64,000 nt of DNA from Glaciimonas immobilis. GTDB lineage: Bacteria; Pseudomonadota; Gammaproteobacteria; Burkholderiales; Burkholderiaceae_D. The notes beneath the pieces are model-generated. The model made no database searches, was not told where the DNA came from, and saw only the letters and a list, made by a program, of their open reading frames with translations. This document shows, in pieces, positions 36,064 to 45,449 of the stretch (position 1 is its first letter; every line of letters starts with the position of its first letter). The DNA is taken from assembly GCF_011947285.1 (NCBI RefSeq), contig NZ_JAAOZT010000002.1:186001-250000 (forward strand). Reading direction: 5' to 3'. Position numbers and translations under genes: made by a program.

Positions 36064-37767
36064 TTACTCCTCAAACTGACTACTGATGCGCATTGCTTCG
36101 CCAACCGTGGTTTTGCCCTCTGTAACAAGCGTTACGGCATGACGGCGGAGTGTTTGGCCCGCTAACTGGTTCTCGGCTATTTGCATGAATAGGGCTGGAT
36201 TATCGCTGTTGGCCGCGTCAGCGACTTCTTTCGTAATTTCCAGCATTTCATAGACTCCCATTCGACCGCGAAAGCCGGTGCCATTGCAATGGGTGCAGCC
36301 GCGCCCATGCGCATACCGATGGTCTTTCACCGTCTCTTTTAGTTCGGCCTTCAACCACTCGGCCTCGTTGACCTGCAAAATATAATTTTCTGAGCAGCTT
36401 TGACAGATTAAGCGCACTAAACGCTGTGCCACTACCGCCTGAAGTGAACTGGCAACCATGTAACCCGGCACACCCATATCCAGCAAACGGATCGGCGTAC
36501 TGATGGCGTCATTAGTATGCAGCGTAGACAACACAAGGTGACCTGTCATCGCAGCGCGCATACCGATTTGCGCGGTTTCCTGATCGCGCATTTCGCCGAC
36601 CAGCACCACGTCAGGGTCCTGGCGCAAAGCGGAGCGCAACACTCTGGAGAAGGTAAGTTCTATTTTGTCGTTGACTTGTACTTGATTGATACCGGGAAGA
36701 CGGTATTCAACCGGATCTTCAACAGTAATCAGCTTTCTTTCTAATGTATTAAGTTCTGATAAGGCACCATACAAAGTAGTGGTTTTACCGCTACCGGTTG
36801 GCCCTGTCACCAGCACCAGTCCGCTGGGCCGCTGCAAGATGGCACGAAACCGTTTTAACATTTGTTTCGGCATGCCGATGGCGTTTAGATTGAGTATGCC
36901 ACCGCTTTGATTAAGCAGGCGCATGACGACCGACTCGCCATATTGCGTCGGCATGGTTGACATCCGGACGTCGATTTGTTGCTGCTTGACCTTGATAGCA
37001 AAGCGACCATCCTGCGGCAGTCTTTTTTCCGAAATATCCAGTTCAGACATCAGCTTCAGACGCAGCGCCAGCGAGGGTGCGATCTTGATGTCCGCTTCTG
37101 TTTGCAAGTGCAGGACACCGTCAATACGGAACCGGATGTGCAAGCGCCTTTCTTGCGGTTCGATGTGAATATCTGAGGCGCCGACCTGAGTCGCGTCATC
37201 AAAAACAGATTGCAAAAGCTTGACGACCGGGGCATCCTCCAGGCCGCCGCCGGTTCCCAAAGTACCGAAATCGATGGTGCCATCACCCAAATCCTGCTCC
37301 AGTTCACGCGCCAGGCCAGTGATCTGGTTGGTGCGACGATACAAGCGATCGATCATCTGAAGAAGCTCATTTTCATTGACGACCGCTACCGTCAAGTCCC
37401 GCTTCAGGAGTCGCGCAAGTTCATCATAGGCGAACAGATCGGTTGGGTCTGCCATTCCAATCAATATGCCGTCGTCATGAATGTCGATAGCGATTGCGCG
37501 AAAACGACGCGCCTGTATTTCTGGAATAAGCCATACCGTTTCCGCCTTAAGATGGTACTGCTTCAGGTGAATATAACGAATCCCTAATTGCTTTGCCAGC
37601 GCGCCGGAAATGGCTTCGTCCGTCGTAAAACCGTTTTCGACGAAAATCTTACCCAGTTTTCGCCCGGTGCGCTTTTGCTCGCTTAATCCTGATTCCAACT
37701 GTTCCAGCGATAGCAATTTTTGCTGCAATAAAATTTCACCTAAGCGAATTTTTTCCGGTCTGGCCAT
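36064..37767 (-). CDS. mshE: Pilus assembly ATPase MshE (GspE/PilB family)
   Basis: A 567-residue secretion ATPase. The N-terminal MshEN-type region, RLGEILLQQKLLSLEQLESGLSEQKRTGRKLGKIFVE, belongs to the family in which MshE binds cyclic di-GMP. The ATPase core has Walker [10 protein letters not shown] at about residue 322, an Asp box, Walker B LVGEMRDQETAQIG, a His box STLHTNDAISTPIRLLDMG, and a zinc-type four-cysteine region (CQSCSENY...CTHCNGTGFRGR). It powers pilus extension. No PilT-like retraction ATPase is in the window. Confidence 0.93.
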   Translation of the reverse strand: MARPEKIRLGEILLQQKLLSLEQLESGLSEQKRTGRKLGKIFVENGFTTDEAISGALAKQLGIRYIHLKQYHLKAETVWLIPEIQARRFRAIAIDIHDDGILIGMADPTDLFAYDELARLLKRDLTVAVVNENELLQMIDRLYRRTNQITGLARELEQDLGDGTIDFGTLGTGGGLEDAPVVKLLQSVFDDATQVGASDIHIEPQERRLHIRFRIDGVLHLQTEADIKIAPSLALRLKLMSELDISEKRLPQDGRFAIKVKQQQIDVRMSTMPTQYGESVVMRLLNQSGGILNLNAIGMPKQMLKRFRAILQRPSGLVLVTGPTGSGKTTTLYGALSELNTLERKLITVEDPVEYRLPGINQVQVNDKIELTFSRVLRSALRQDPDVVLVGEMRDQETAQIGMRAAMTGHLVLSTLHTNDAISTPIRLLDMGVPGYMVASSLQAVVAQRLVRLICQSCSENYILQVNEAEWLKAELKETVKDHRYAHGRGCTHCNGTGFRGRMGVYEMLEITKEVADAANSDNPALFMQIAENQLAGQTLRRHAVTLVTEGKTTVGEAMRISSQFEE

Positions 37768-37949
37768 GAGAACTCCTGGAAACTTTTGCGTTGCATATTA
37801 GGCAGCGCTGTTAAGTGATGCAAACGAACCGGGCAAAGAAGTTACCTTTCGGTCGGCTACAGATTTACTGTCGTCTTAGATCCGTGGCGCAACCGGCCTC
37901 GCCTTGTTTTGCCTATATGTTGTCGCGTTAATGCAATCTTCGCTACGCC

Positions 37950-38489
37950 TTAATCGTTGCATGGCACGCCATTTGTCCGACAGGTGCTCATGGACGCAGA
38001 CATCTTCCGCTCTACATACTGCGCAGTGCCTGAAGTCCCGCTACTGGATGTCGACGTGAAATGATATACCCCGATTTGGTGGTCGCCCTCAGTGTATGTC
38101 GCCATCGTACATTGAACTTGTACGTTAAAGCCAATCAAGGACCCGCCAAGGGAACTGATCGAGGACGGACCAGCGGGACAAACGTAAGGCGAACCACCTG
38201 TCGGCATATTTGTAGACTCCGGGATCATGGCTTGGTAGATACCCCACTCGATACCCGCCCGCGCACCCTGAAGTGCCCGCGAACCTTGCAAATCCTGATT
38301 TGCTGTTGCGTGTTGTACCGTCGAGAGGGTAAGCATAAAGGCCCCCAAAACGGTTAACACAACTAACAAAAAAATAGCCGACACCAACGCAAAGCCGCGC
38401 TGCCGGAAACTTCTCCGGTGGAAGCGCGCCGTACGCAGTTTACGGCGAATTGCTGACATGGACTGCATTGTATAGGCTGGTGGTTTCAT
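37950..38489 (-). CDS. mshP: MshP-like minor pilin
   Basis: A 179-residue protein with a basic leader of about 32 residues followed by a type IV pilin-like hydrophobic segment, RQRG-FALVSAIFLLVVLTVLGAFML, and then ATANQDLQGSRALQGARAGIEWG, characteristic of MshP/PilX-like proteins. The usual Glu5 is replaced (FALVS). It overlaps mshO by 50 bp from the ATG at 38489, which has AAGGA just upstream; later ATGs at 38468 and 38459 are possible. A 182-bp gap separates it from mshE. Confidence 0.82.
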   Translation of the reverse strand: MKPPAYTMQSMSAIRRKLRTARFHRRSFRQRGFALVSAIFLLVVLTVLGAFMLTLSTVQHATANQDLQGSRALQGARAGIEWGIYQAMIPESTNMPTGGSPYVCPAGPSSISSLGGSLIGFNVQVQCTMATYTEGDHQIGVYHFTSTSSSGTSGTAQYVERKMSASMSTCRTNGVPCND

Positions 38490-39297
38490 GATCCTTGGTA
38501 ATGTCTATTCGCATTGAAATCAGCCCATTGCGTTGAGTTACGCCCGCAGTGTAGTCAAACTCGCAATGACTAACGTTCTGCGCCAGCATAGGCGAGTCTG
38601 TGGAGACGGCCGGACAACTGGTCGGAGCGACCGCATTGATCCCGTAATGGGATAAACGATATAGGCTGCCGTTACCGTTACCGGCTGCATCGATCCCCGA
38701 GCCGCTGTTGGTGCAGACATAAAAAACCGCTTGCTCGGCGGCAGGCAATATCTGAAAGCGGTTGCCGGGGGAGGCTAACGAAAATTGCGTCGCGGTATCC
38801 AGTGTAATGCTATTGGCAGTGGCTGACAAAATAGTGGCGCGATTCTCGCCCGAATAAGCGTCCGCGCCGGGTATGCCAAGATTATAGACGACCACCTGGT
38901 CTCCACTTGCAGGGATTGGATTGAGAGTCGATAACACATCAAAAGTAGTGGTCGGTGTCGTAAAGTCTAGCGCTGCGCCGGGTGCCTCAGCACGATAGCG
39001 TCCGCCAGTAACCGTCGGCAAATATTCCAGACACAAAGGGGAAGTACCCACACTACGCACACTATTGGGCAACGCAAGCCGAAAATCACGGCCCATGCGG
39101 CGTAGAGCCGTATCAGCGGTATCGGTGGTTTCAACCCGACGTTCGAGATCGAAATACCCTTGTACCGGACTGCGGATGAATCCGACGACTACCGCCGCGA
39201 TGACGCCCGTGATCGCGATGACCGTTACCGCTTCTATCAACGTAAATCCGCGGCAACGTTTGATGGGAGCAGGGCGCATGTTGTTATGGTATCGCAT
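38440..39297 (-). CDS. mshO: MshO-like minor pilin
   Basis: A 285-residue prepilin with a type III/IV leader: KRCRG-FTLIEAVTVIAITGVIAAVVVGFI (processing after Gly, Glu5 kept). MshO-like sequence follows: SPVQGYFDLERRVETTDTADTALRRMGRDFRLALPNSVR. Its size suits a large tip-type minor pilin. The ATG overlaps the mshD stop by one base (TAATG), indicating translational coupling. Confidence 0.87.
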   Translation of the reverse strand: MRYHNNMRPAPIKRCRGFTLIEAVTVIAITGVIAAVVVGFIRSPVQGYFDLERRVETTDTADTALRRMGRDFRLALPNSVRSVGTSPLCLEYLPTVTGGRYRAEAPGAALDFTTPTTTFDVLSTLNPIPASGDQVVVYNLGIPGADAYSGENRATILSATANSITLDTATQFSLASPGNRFQILPAAEQAVFYVCTNSGSGIDAAGNGNGSLYRLSHYGINAVAPTSCPAVSTDSPMLAQNVSHCEFDYTAGVTQRNGLISMRIDITKDHETTSLYNAVHVSNSP

Positions 39298-39947
39298 TAG
39301 GGTATGGCATTAGGTGCATAGCGAAAACGGTAACCCGTCAGCGATAAGTCGGTATTGCTTGAAACAACCCGTACGTCAATTTGCAATACGTCGTTTTTAG
39401 GCAAGCTTGGTGTCAATGTATCGCCAACCTGCTGAATTGTGACCGTAACGGAGTAGGATGCAAGCCCCTCAATTAACGTACCCTGAACATCGCGGATGGG
39501 TGACATGGAAAAGTTATTGTAATCGGCGACATTGTCGGCCTCGCGCCGGGACAGGTTACTCACTCTTGAGAAGGCAGGTAAAACATCTTCCGAAGAAATG
39601 CCCGGCACGCCAGCGCAACCGCCCACGTTAGTAGCGGTTAGTGCGTTAGCATCAGAGGGTGCGCAATAGGTGAACGGTTGCAGGCGGATTTCTTCTAGCA
39701 TCGATTCTGCGATGGCGACTGCTTGTTTACGTTGTAGCGGATCTTCACTATATCTGGTAGTGACGTTCATCACCGACAAAATACCCGCAACACCGACACT
39801 GACGATGACGATGAACATCAGTAACTCAATTAGCGTGATGCCGGATTGCTGATTGCGCCGGAACCCGGAGCAAAGGACTAATTCCGGAACTGATAAACAG
39901 ACGACACGGCAAGTGGACGGACAGTCAGGACTGGAGTCAGTGTACAT
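39297..39947 (-). CDS. mshD: MshD-like minor pilin
   Basis: A 216-residue prepilin with an unusually long leader of about 36 residues ending NQQSG, then ITLIELLMFIVIVSVGVAGILSVM. The residue after the cleavage Gly is Ile rather than Phe; Glu5 is kept. Downstream YSEDPLQRKQAVAIAESMLEEIRLQPFTYC is typical of MshD. The start overlaps the end of mshC by 11 bp; no other ATG, GTG or TTG in frame lies closer to the pilin motif, so the long leader seems real. Confidence 0.87.
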   Translation of the reverse strand: MYTDSSPDCPSTCRVVCLSVPELVLCSGFRRNQQSGITLIELLMFIVIVSVGVAGILSVMNVTTRYSEDPLQRKQAVAIAESMLEEIRLQPFTYCAPSDANALTATNVGGCAGVPGISSEDVLPAFSRVSNLSRREADNVADYNNFSMSPIRDVQGTLIEGLASYSVTVTIQQVGDTLTPSLPKNDVLQIDVRVVSSNTDLSLTGYRFRYAPNAIP

Positions 39948-40416
39948 AGCCGGTCTCTCGTTCGACGATAATTACCCGCGTGATCCCGTCACCGATGATG
40001 GACAAGTTTACCGCTGCGTCCGGGGACGGCCTTCCTAATGCGGAGAAAGAGAAGGTTGAGGTGGTTGATCCAATAGTGATGTGGCGCGGTGCAACTATGC
40101 TAAATTTTTGGGAGTTGGCCGGATTAAGCACGACTTGATTTACATCATTGCTGGCGCAATTGCTATCCGAAATATAGGTCAGACATAACGTTGCTGCCGG
40201 GGCGTTCACATTGACGAATACGTTGGCATGTTGGGCAATAGCGTTTTTTTGCGCGTAACGCAGCATGGATAAAGTCTGATCGTAGAAGCCGCGTGCCTGA
40301 AAAGTTTCCAGACCAATAAAACGGGGGACAACGACTACGGACAAAATGCCGGTGATGATAATGACCATAACGAGTTCTACTAATGTAAAACCGTTAATTT
40401 TTGCGGTGTATGGCAA
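39937..40416 (-). CDS. mshC: MshC-like minor pilin
   Basis: A 159-residue prepilin. A short leader ends KING, then FTLVELVMVIIITGILSVVVVPRF with Glu5. Then GLETFQARGFYDQTLSMLRYAQKNAIAQ resembles MshC/GspH-type minor pilins. It starts with TTG at 40416, supported by AGGAGG 5 nt upstream. It follows mshA after 142 bp, a spacing that could allow more pilin than downstream product. Confidence 0.87.
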   Translation of the reverse strand: MPYTAKINGFTLVELVMVIIITGILSVVVVPRFIGLETFQARGFYDQTLSMLRYAQKNAIAQHANVFVNVNAPAATLCLTYISDSNCASNDVNQVVLNPANSQKFSIVAPRHITIGSTTSTFSFSALGRPSPDAAVNLSIIGDGITRVIIVERETGYVH

Positions 40417-40558
40417 GCGTCCTCCTGTCAGAAATGGGGATATTCGGCGGGAGGACGGGATGTGGCTATCAATTTGGCAGGATATTGGTTCGCACTTGGT
40501 TTTAGATGTGCATTAAACGTAAAGGATATCCTGACTGATTGCGGATGTAATGATTAAA

Positions 40559-40984
40559 TTAATTAACTCCAATAAGATTAAATGTCGTTGTTGGCGAGTA
40601 ACCTGCGAGCGTTAATGTACAAGAATTATCCCCGACTTTCAAAGCCCCCCCAGAAACTGAATAGTTCGTTGGTAGGCCGCTGGTTGTGATTGCACCACTT
40701 ACGGAGTTAGCTCCATTTACGCTAATTCCCATGATTGCAATAGTTGCTACCTCACATGTTGATCCATAAGTTGCTACGCCCGAGGCGTTATTTGCTTGAT
40801 GTGCAGCGTTGTTGATAACGCTGGCTGCTGCAATTCCCGCGGCAACACCTGCGAGAGCAGATGCTTGGGATTCTGTTTTTAGATCGATAAATTTAGGAAC
40901 TGCGACCGCTGCGAGAACGCCCAGAATGACGATTACCATCACTAATTCGATAAGCGTAAAGCCAGACTGTTGTTGCTTTTTCAT
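40559..40984 (-). CDS. mshA: Major pilin MshA
   Basis: A 141-residue type IV pilin. Leader MKKQQQSG, then FTLIELVMVIVILGVLAAVAVPKFIDLKTESQ (prepilin peptidase site after Gly8, Glu5 of the mature protein). The C-terminal half is rich in Gly, Ser, Ala and Thr, with two cysteines (STCEVA and DNSCTLTLAG) likely forming the pilin disulfide loop. The start at 40984 has AAAGG at good spacing; the frame is open to 41089 without support. It has its own 354-bp upstream gap and so probably its own promoter, as expected for the major subunit. Confidence 0.93.
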   Translation of the reverse strand: MKKQQQSGFTLIELVMVIVILGVLAAVAVPKFIDLKTESQASALAGVAAGIAAASVINNAAHQANNASGVATYGSTCEVATIAIMGISVNGANSVSGAITTSGLPTNYSVSGGALKVGDNSCTLTLAGYSPTTTFNLIGVN

Positions 40985-41089
40985 GATATTACCTTTAAGA
41001 TTAAATATGCTAAATGAGAATAATATTTGTGCCCGGATATTCTTTTTGAATATTCGTGGCATAGAAAATAAATTATTACGAGTCACCAA

Positions 41090-41338
41090 CTACACAAGAA
41101 TTTATTAATTGTTTGCAATTTTTATATTACAGCAAGTTTCATTAAACCTTTCATTTAAGTAACCATGAAACAGAAGAAAGATTTAACATTTCATATTTAA
41201 GTGTTGTAAAAAGGAGGATCATTTCTATGTGGCAATACCGTCTTGTCAAAGGAAAGTTTGCTCCGTATTTATTAAATATTATTTTGTTCTGGCAGGCCTG
41301 TGGCACTACTTAAAAACCACAAACAGATCCGCCTCCGT
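41090..41338. other. mshQ-mshA intergenic region (mshA leader and promoter zone)
   Basis: AT-rich sequence preceding mshA on the minus strand. A small inverted repeat ATATTC/GAATAT near 41037-41053 lies in the mshA leader, just outside this interval. No sigma-54 site or consensus sigma-70 promoter was convincing. The plus strand holds a 28-codon frame with a perfect Shine-Dalgarno, listed separately. Confidence 0.4.
41227..41313 (+). CDS. Possible 28-aa small protein, opposite to msh
   Basis: ATG at 41227 is preceded by AAGGAGG (41211-41217), spaced 9 nt, the best ribosome-binding site in this region. The peptide is MWQYRLVKGKFAPYLLNIIL followed by FWQACGTT. It has a hydrophobic middle and a single Cys. 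It lies antisense to the pilus cluster in the mshQ-mshA gap; an 11-codon frame (41165-41200) precedes it. No homolog is recognised and it may be fortuitous. Confidence 0.3.
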   Translation: MWQYRLVKGKFAPYLLNIILFWQACGTT

Positions 41339-44137
41339 TCAATAGATCTCACGCTGATAAATAAAGCGCGACCTATAAAGTCCAAATGTAGCGCGTGCAC
41401 CGGGGTTAAGCCCAAACCAGGGGATGTTTGCGCTAGTAGCCTGAGACTCTGCGGGACCGACGCAGGTGTTGCCGACAGCGGCGCCGGTCAGGTTGATGGC
41501 GAGGTCAACGCTACCGGCATTGCTTACCCCCGGCTTTGTCAGCACCAGACCGGCACCGGGCAACTTACCTGCGACCATGGTGATATTTCCGACTGGAGCA
41601 AGCTGCGTCTTGCACGCATTAAGTCGCTTAAGATAGTTACTCATTTTGATGCTGGAAATCGGGATAACTGTACAACTATCATTGGTGTTTGTAACGTAGT
41701 AGCTACCGGTCCAGTACTGCGCTTCGAGCGGCACCGGCAATGCTAGCAACTCCGAGCCGTACGCGTTCTGCATCTTCAAACGCCCATAGCGCAAACTTGT
41801 TGCGGGGCCAACAACGACAGGGGGTCCGATGGTAACCTCCCCGTCGCCCGGCGCAGCAAATATCGTGACCAAAGTTTCGGCGGCGGGGGCATTGGGGCGG
41901 CTGATCTGGAGCGTTGCGACAATGCTGGCTACGCCATTGTTCCAGCTTCCGGCAATCCCGGTGGCACCGCTTGCCAGCATTGATCCTGCCGGTAACACAC
42001 TGGTGGTAAACGCATAGTTAGCATAGATGGCAGGATTTAATTTGGCATACGCGCCAGTGTAATTTTGGGTGATGGTATTGGCCATAGTCAGCGCCGTGAG
42101 AGAGAAATTTGCAGTAAAGCCATCTTGCCCGAAGTAACTGAAGGGCGCGCTAGTCGCCGAGCATGCCGCTGTCACTGGCACCGCACCGACGGCGAAATGA
42201 TCCGGCACGAACCGGCCAAAGGACAGAGCAGTTTGGTTGCCGATGCTGCAGCCGTATTTGCCGCCAATGAGCGTATCGGAAAGATTGCTATCGCCCGCGG
42301 TGCTGGTGATGCAATCGCCATTAGCACTGTCCACGGAGGTAAAGCTATCATCCCGATAGGCGCCAGGTGCCAAATAGAGATAACCGGTCTCGCTGTAGGT
42401 CGCATTGACCATCGCCGCGTTAGCACTTAAAGAAAATGGCGTTAGTACGCCCACGACGCCACCGCTTTGCTGGGTTGTACTCTGCGCGGGTGTTTGCGCG
42501 GTCAATTTTCCGGTATCGAGGCGCAGTAGTCCCGCATAGCTGGTGCTGGCATTGGTGCTGGCGAGCAAGGCAAAGCCCTGACTGCCGTTAATTGCAGGTA
42601 ATGCGCTGGAGGATGGTGCGCCTGCTATCGCTGACGTCGACAACGTGGCCGCAGAAGGCCGGACCGAGAATTGGTCTGAAGAACAAGCTGGCGCGACGGC
42701 GGTGAAGCTGGCGCATGAACTATCAGTGCATTCCGTGACGCGACAACGCAATATCGGTGCCGCGTTCAGGACGGTAAAACTTCCGCTCTGTGTTCTCCCA
42801 GCTGAGCCTGCACCAAAGGTGACAGTTTGCGATGCGACAGGAATTTGGCTAGCCAATGCCGTGCAACTGGCGGGCGGCGTTGTATCGTTGAACAGTTGTA
42901 CCAGAACCGACTTGGTATTGCCTTTGCTTGCGCTGTAATTGGTGGCGAGCGTGCCATCCGACTTCAGTGCCGCGATGTCAAAGCTAAAGCTAGCATTAAC
43001 CAGTTTGGTAAATAATGGCTTGCGGGCCGAAGCGTCCCACGGTGTATTAGTGCTTGTCTCAAGGCAATCGAATGTACTGAGGTCGGAGACGGCGGCTGGG
43101 GGATTAGGTTTGGGGCATATTTGTGGAGGAGGTTGCGGCATGTTGCCGCTAAAGCAAGATGCGTCGTTGGTTGCCGCGCAGCATAAACTTTTGATAATGA
43201 CATTAGCCCCAAATGTAATGGCGTCGCCTCCCTTGGTCTGGATCAAACTATCGACCTCTGTACTAGCCCCTAAAGTGATGGCGCCGGAGGTAGTCGTGAT
43301 GCTGCCACCGACTTTTATTGTTGAGCCCAGTGTGACGGCACCCGAGCCACTTATTGCAACAGAGCCAGCTATACTGCTGCCAGCCCCTACATCAATGGAG
43401 CCGGTGTTAGTATTCAGGTTGCCGCCAGCCTGAACGTTTGCCCCCAATGTTATGGTGCCGGTCTGACTGCTAGTAATATCAGAGCTAACAGAACTGCCGG
43501 CACCAATGGTAATTGCACCAGTGACAGTATTAACGGCGCCGGAAACGATACTGTTAGCACCGATACTGACGGCACCAACGTCGGAACCGGAAACATTGCC
43601 GCTGATAATACTGCTGGCACCAATGTTGATAGCGGCAGAGGAAGTTAAGGTGGCGGTTGATATAGTACTGGCACCGATGCCGATCGCTCCACTTACTACA
43701 AAAATTAAGTCCGAAGCAGAGCCGCCCTGATTAATTTTGCTGCTGGCCCCTACTGAGAGTGCGCCATTTACTGTGATGGTGGTCGGGGCGGTGATAGTGA
43801 TGGTATCGCCACCCGCCAGAGTAAGAGCTCCGCATGTATAGCTGCCATTGCCGCCACTACATCCGGCGGGTAAAGCGCCGGGAAACGTATAGTCTATCGC
43901 CTGCGCCGGTAGCGCGGTCAATAACAATACGGGTAGTGCGATGAACAAAAACCAGCGGGTGTGCTGTGTAAAACACCATTTGGCAAGCAATGTAACAAGC
44001 AACGCTAAGTGCCCTATCAGGCTGCGTGGACCTTGGGACGCTTCTAACATTTCAGGTTCACTTGAGGTGGTATTGCGTTTAACTGAAAAAGGGAAGATAT
44101 GCCTGCGCATGTGCCGAGACCGGAGGTCAATGCGCAC
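41339..44137 (-). CDS. mshQ: MshQ-like large surface protein (DUF6701) with beta-solenoid-like N-terminus
   Basis: A protein of up to 932 residues. A probable signal segment ends LPAQA (about residue 81). It is followed by DYTFPGALPAGC and about 200 residues of imperfect repeats of the kind GAITIGAGSSVSSDI / GTITLGANVQAGGNLN / GAVTLGSTIKVGGSI, about 20 residues apart, suggesting a beta-solenoid. A Pro-rich link PPPQICPKPNPP leads to a long C-terminal region with paired cysteines (RCRVTECTDSSCASF, ACSSDQFSVRP, RFVPDHFAVG, FGRLK-like RYGRLKMQNAYGSELLALPVPLEAQYW), which I recognise as DUF6701/MshQ. The first start is GTG at 44137; ATGs at 44110 and 44050 are alternatives, none with a good ribosome site. 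It sits between mshN and mshA. Confidence 0.8.
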   Translation of the reverse strand: MRIDLRSRHMRRHIFPFSVKRNTTSSEPEMLEASQGPRSLIGHLALLVTLLAKWCFTQHTRWFLFIALPVLLLTALPAQAIDYTFPGALPAGCSGGNGSYTCGALTLAGGDTITITAPTTITVNGALSVGASSKINQGGSASDLIFVVSGAIGIGASTISTATLTSSAAINIGASSIISGNVSGSDVGAVSIGANSIVSGAVNTVTGAITIGAGSSVSSDITSSQTGTITLGANVQAGGNLNTNTGSIDVGAGSSIAGSVAISGSGAVTLGSTIKVGGSITTTSGAITLGASTEVDSLIQTKGGDAITFGANVIIKSLCCAATNDASCFSGNMPQPPPQICPKPNPPAAVSDLSTFDCLETSTNTPWDASARKPLFTKLVNASFSFDIAALKSDGTLATNYSASKGNTKSVLVQLFNDTTPPASCTALASQIPVASQTVTFGAGSAGRTQSGSFTVLNAAPILRCRVTECTDSSCASFTAVAPACSSDQFSVRPSAATLSTSAIAGAPSSSALPAINGSQGFALLASTNASTSYAGLLRLDTGKLTAQTPAQSTTQQSGGVVGVLTPFSLSANAAMVNATYSETGYLYLAPGAYRDDSFTSVDSANGDCITSTAGDSNLSDTLIGGKYGCSIGNQTALSFGRFVPDHFAVGAVPVTAACSATSAPFSYFGQDGFTANFSLTALTMANTITQNYTGAYAKLNPAIYANYAFTTSVLPAGSMLASGATGIAGSWNNGVASIVATLQISRPNAPAAETLVTIFAAPGDGEVTIGPPVVVGPATSLRYGRLKMQNAYGSELLALPVPLEAQYWTGSYYVTNTNDSCTVIPISSIKMSNYLKRLNACKTQLAPVGNITMVAGKLPGAGLVLTKPGVSNAGSVDLAINLTGAAVGNTCVGPAESQATSANIPWFGLNPGARATFGLYRSRFIYQREIY

Positions 44138-44180
44138 ATTAAAATTGCATAAGGCATTTTTATTGAGACTGTCATAACCA

Positions 44181-45449
44181 TCAACGCTGAATTTGGTGTA
44201 GTTTTTGATTCACAAAAGTCAGTAATTCTGCCGAGAGTGTTGATGATGATTTGGCGCGGGTAAAAGCATCCTCGGCCTCCGGCAGACGGTTTTCTGCTTG
44301 TAGCGAAATCCCATAACCCATCCACCAGAGACCATTTTCCGGTACCTTTCGCAAGGCGATCGCGTAATGCTCAATGGCTTCTTTATTACGTTTATCGCGC
44401 TGTAGCAAGGCCGCAAAAAAAGCCTGGTATTCCGCGTTTTCCAAGGCGTAAGGAAGCGAATGTGCTAGCGTTTCGGTCGCTATGCGCGTGCTACCGCGCT
44501 CGACCTGAAGACGCGCCAAAATCATTGCCATCCCGGTTAACGATGGATCATTGGATAAGCCTTCCTGCAGCATGCGCACGGCCTCGTCCTGACGCTTGCC
44601 CTGCAGTAGCAAGCCCACCAGCGTCTGGCGTGCTGCGGCATGTTTTGGGTCAAGTTGCAAAACCTGCTGAAGTAGTTCGATGGCCTGCGGTAATTGCCCG
44701 GCATCGATCAGAGAGATGGCTTTGCGATAACGATTGTCTATCGCCTGTTGCGGCGTGATTTCTTTGGCCGGGCGGAGTGCCATACTGCTGTCTTGTGCTG
44801 ATATGTTCACCGATTTTTTGGTAACAATTTTTGCATCGCTAACGTGTGGCGTCTTCCTTTCTTTCGTGGCTGCAAGGGCCTGGTCAACTGTCGGATTAAT
44901 AACTCCGTTATGGCTGGTTTCGCTGGCATCGCTGGCGAAATTAAGGTCTTTCGCCTTGACTTCATTTTTCACAAGCGCATTCGCTGCTGGCGCTGACATA
45001 GGCATCAAAGGTTGGGACGGTGCTATCGTTGTCGAAGAATTTTGCGGTGCCGCTGTTACTTCCAGACTTTTTTGTTGGATCGTATTGGTTGAGGGTAGGG
45101 CCGTCGCAGTCATGGGAGCGACCGGCAATCCGGCAGCGGGAAGAACCACGTTCTTCGGTGGCGTCGCGTCTTCGGGGATAGCGTTCAAGCTCTGAGGCTG
45201 AGCAGGTGGCGCTGGTTGCGCCAGTACGGCTGGTTTCAACATCGGTTTGATAAGCGGTTGAGCATGGCCTAAATACCACCAGACCAGCAACACACAACAG
45301 GCCAATACCAACAATACCGTTGCCCAAATGAGCCGCGCGTTCCCCGGTGGTTTTGGTATTACCTTGATGTAACCAGGTCTGGCGGGGAGGTCAGGCGCTG
45401 ACTCTCCACGCTTGTCCAGATCCCGCAGCATTTGATTGATAAGGCTCAT
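44181..45449 (-). CDS. mshN: MshN-like TPR protein
   Basis: A 422-residue bitopic protein. Cytoplasmic MSLINQMLRDLDKRGE, typical of MshN, is followed by a transmembrane helix (about 39-60). A Pro/Ala-rich linker comes next, then C-terminal tetratricopeptide repeats (QAIELLQQVLQLDPKHAAARQTLVGLLLQ, EAIEHYAIALRKVPENGLWWMGYGISL). MshN is an accessory of the pilus assembly complex. It overlaps mshM by 4 bp (ATGA). Confidence 0.88.
   Translation of the reverse strand: MSLINQMLRDLDKRGESAPDLPARPGYIKVIPKPPGNARLIWATVLLVLACCVLLVWWYLGHAQPLIKPMLKPAVLAQPAPPAQPQSLNAIPEDATPPKNVVLPAAGLPVAPMTATALPSTNTIQQKSLEVTAAPQNSSTTIAPSQPLMPMSAPAANALVKNEVKAKDLNFASDASETSHNGVINPTVDQALAATKERKTPHVSDAKIVTKKSVNISAQDSSMALRPAKEITPQQAIDNRYRKAISLIDAGQLPQAIELLQQVLQLDPKHAAARQTLVGLLLQGKRQDEAVRMLQEGLSNDPSLTGMAMILARLQVERGSTRIATETLAHSLPYALENAEYQAFFAALLQRDKRNKEAIEHYAIALRKVPENGLWWMGYGISLQAENRLPEAEDAFTRAKSSSTLSAELLTFVNQKLHQIQR

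Noticed and set aside
40985-41338. Sigma-54 promoter for mshA
   Set aside because: No GG-N10-GC pair at the correct spacing on the minus strand.
42939-43433. 164-codon plus-strand frame inside mshQ
   Set aside because: Mirror of the repetitive Gly/Ser/Ile-rich mshQ repeats; an antisense artefact of codon bias.
41339-44137. Ice-binding protein (DUF3494) assignment for the mshQ N-terminus
   Set aside because: The opening resembles surface beta-helix proteins, but I could not identify DUF3494-specific features and the C-terminus is MshQ-like.
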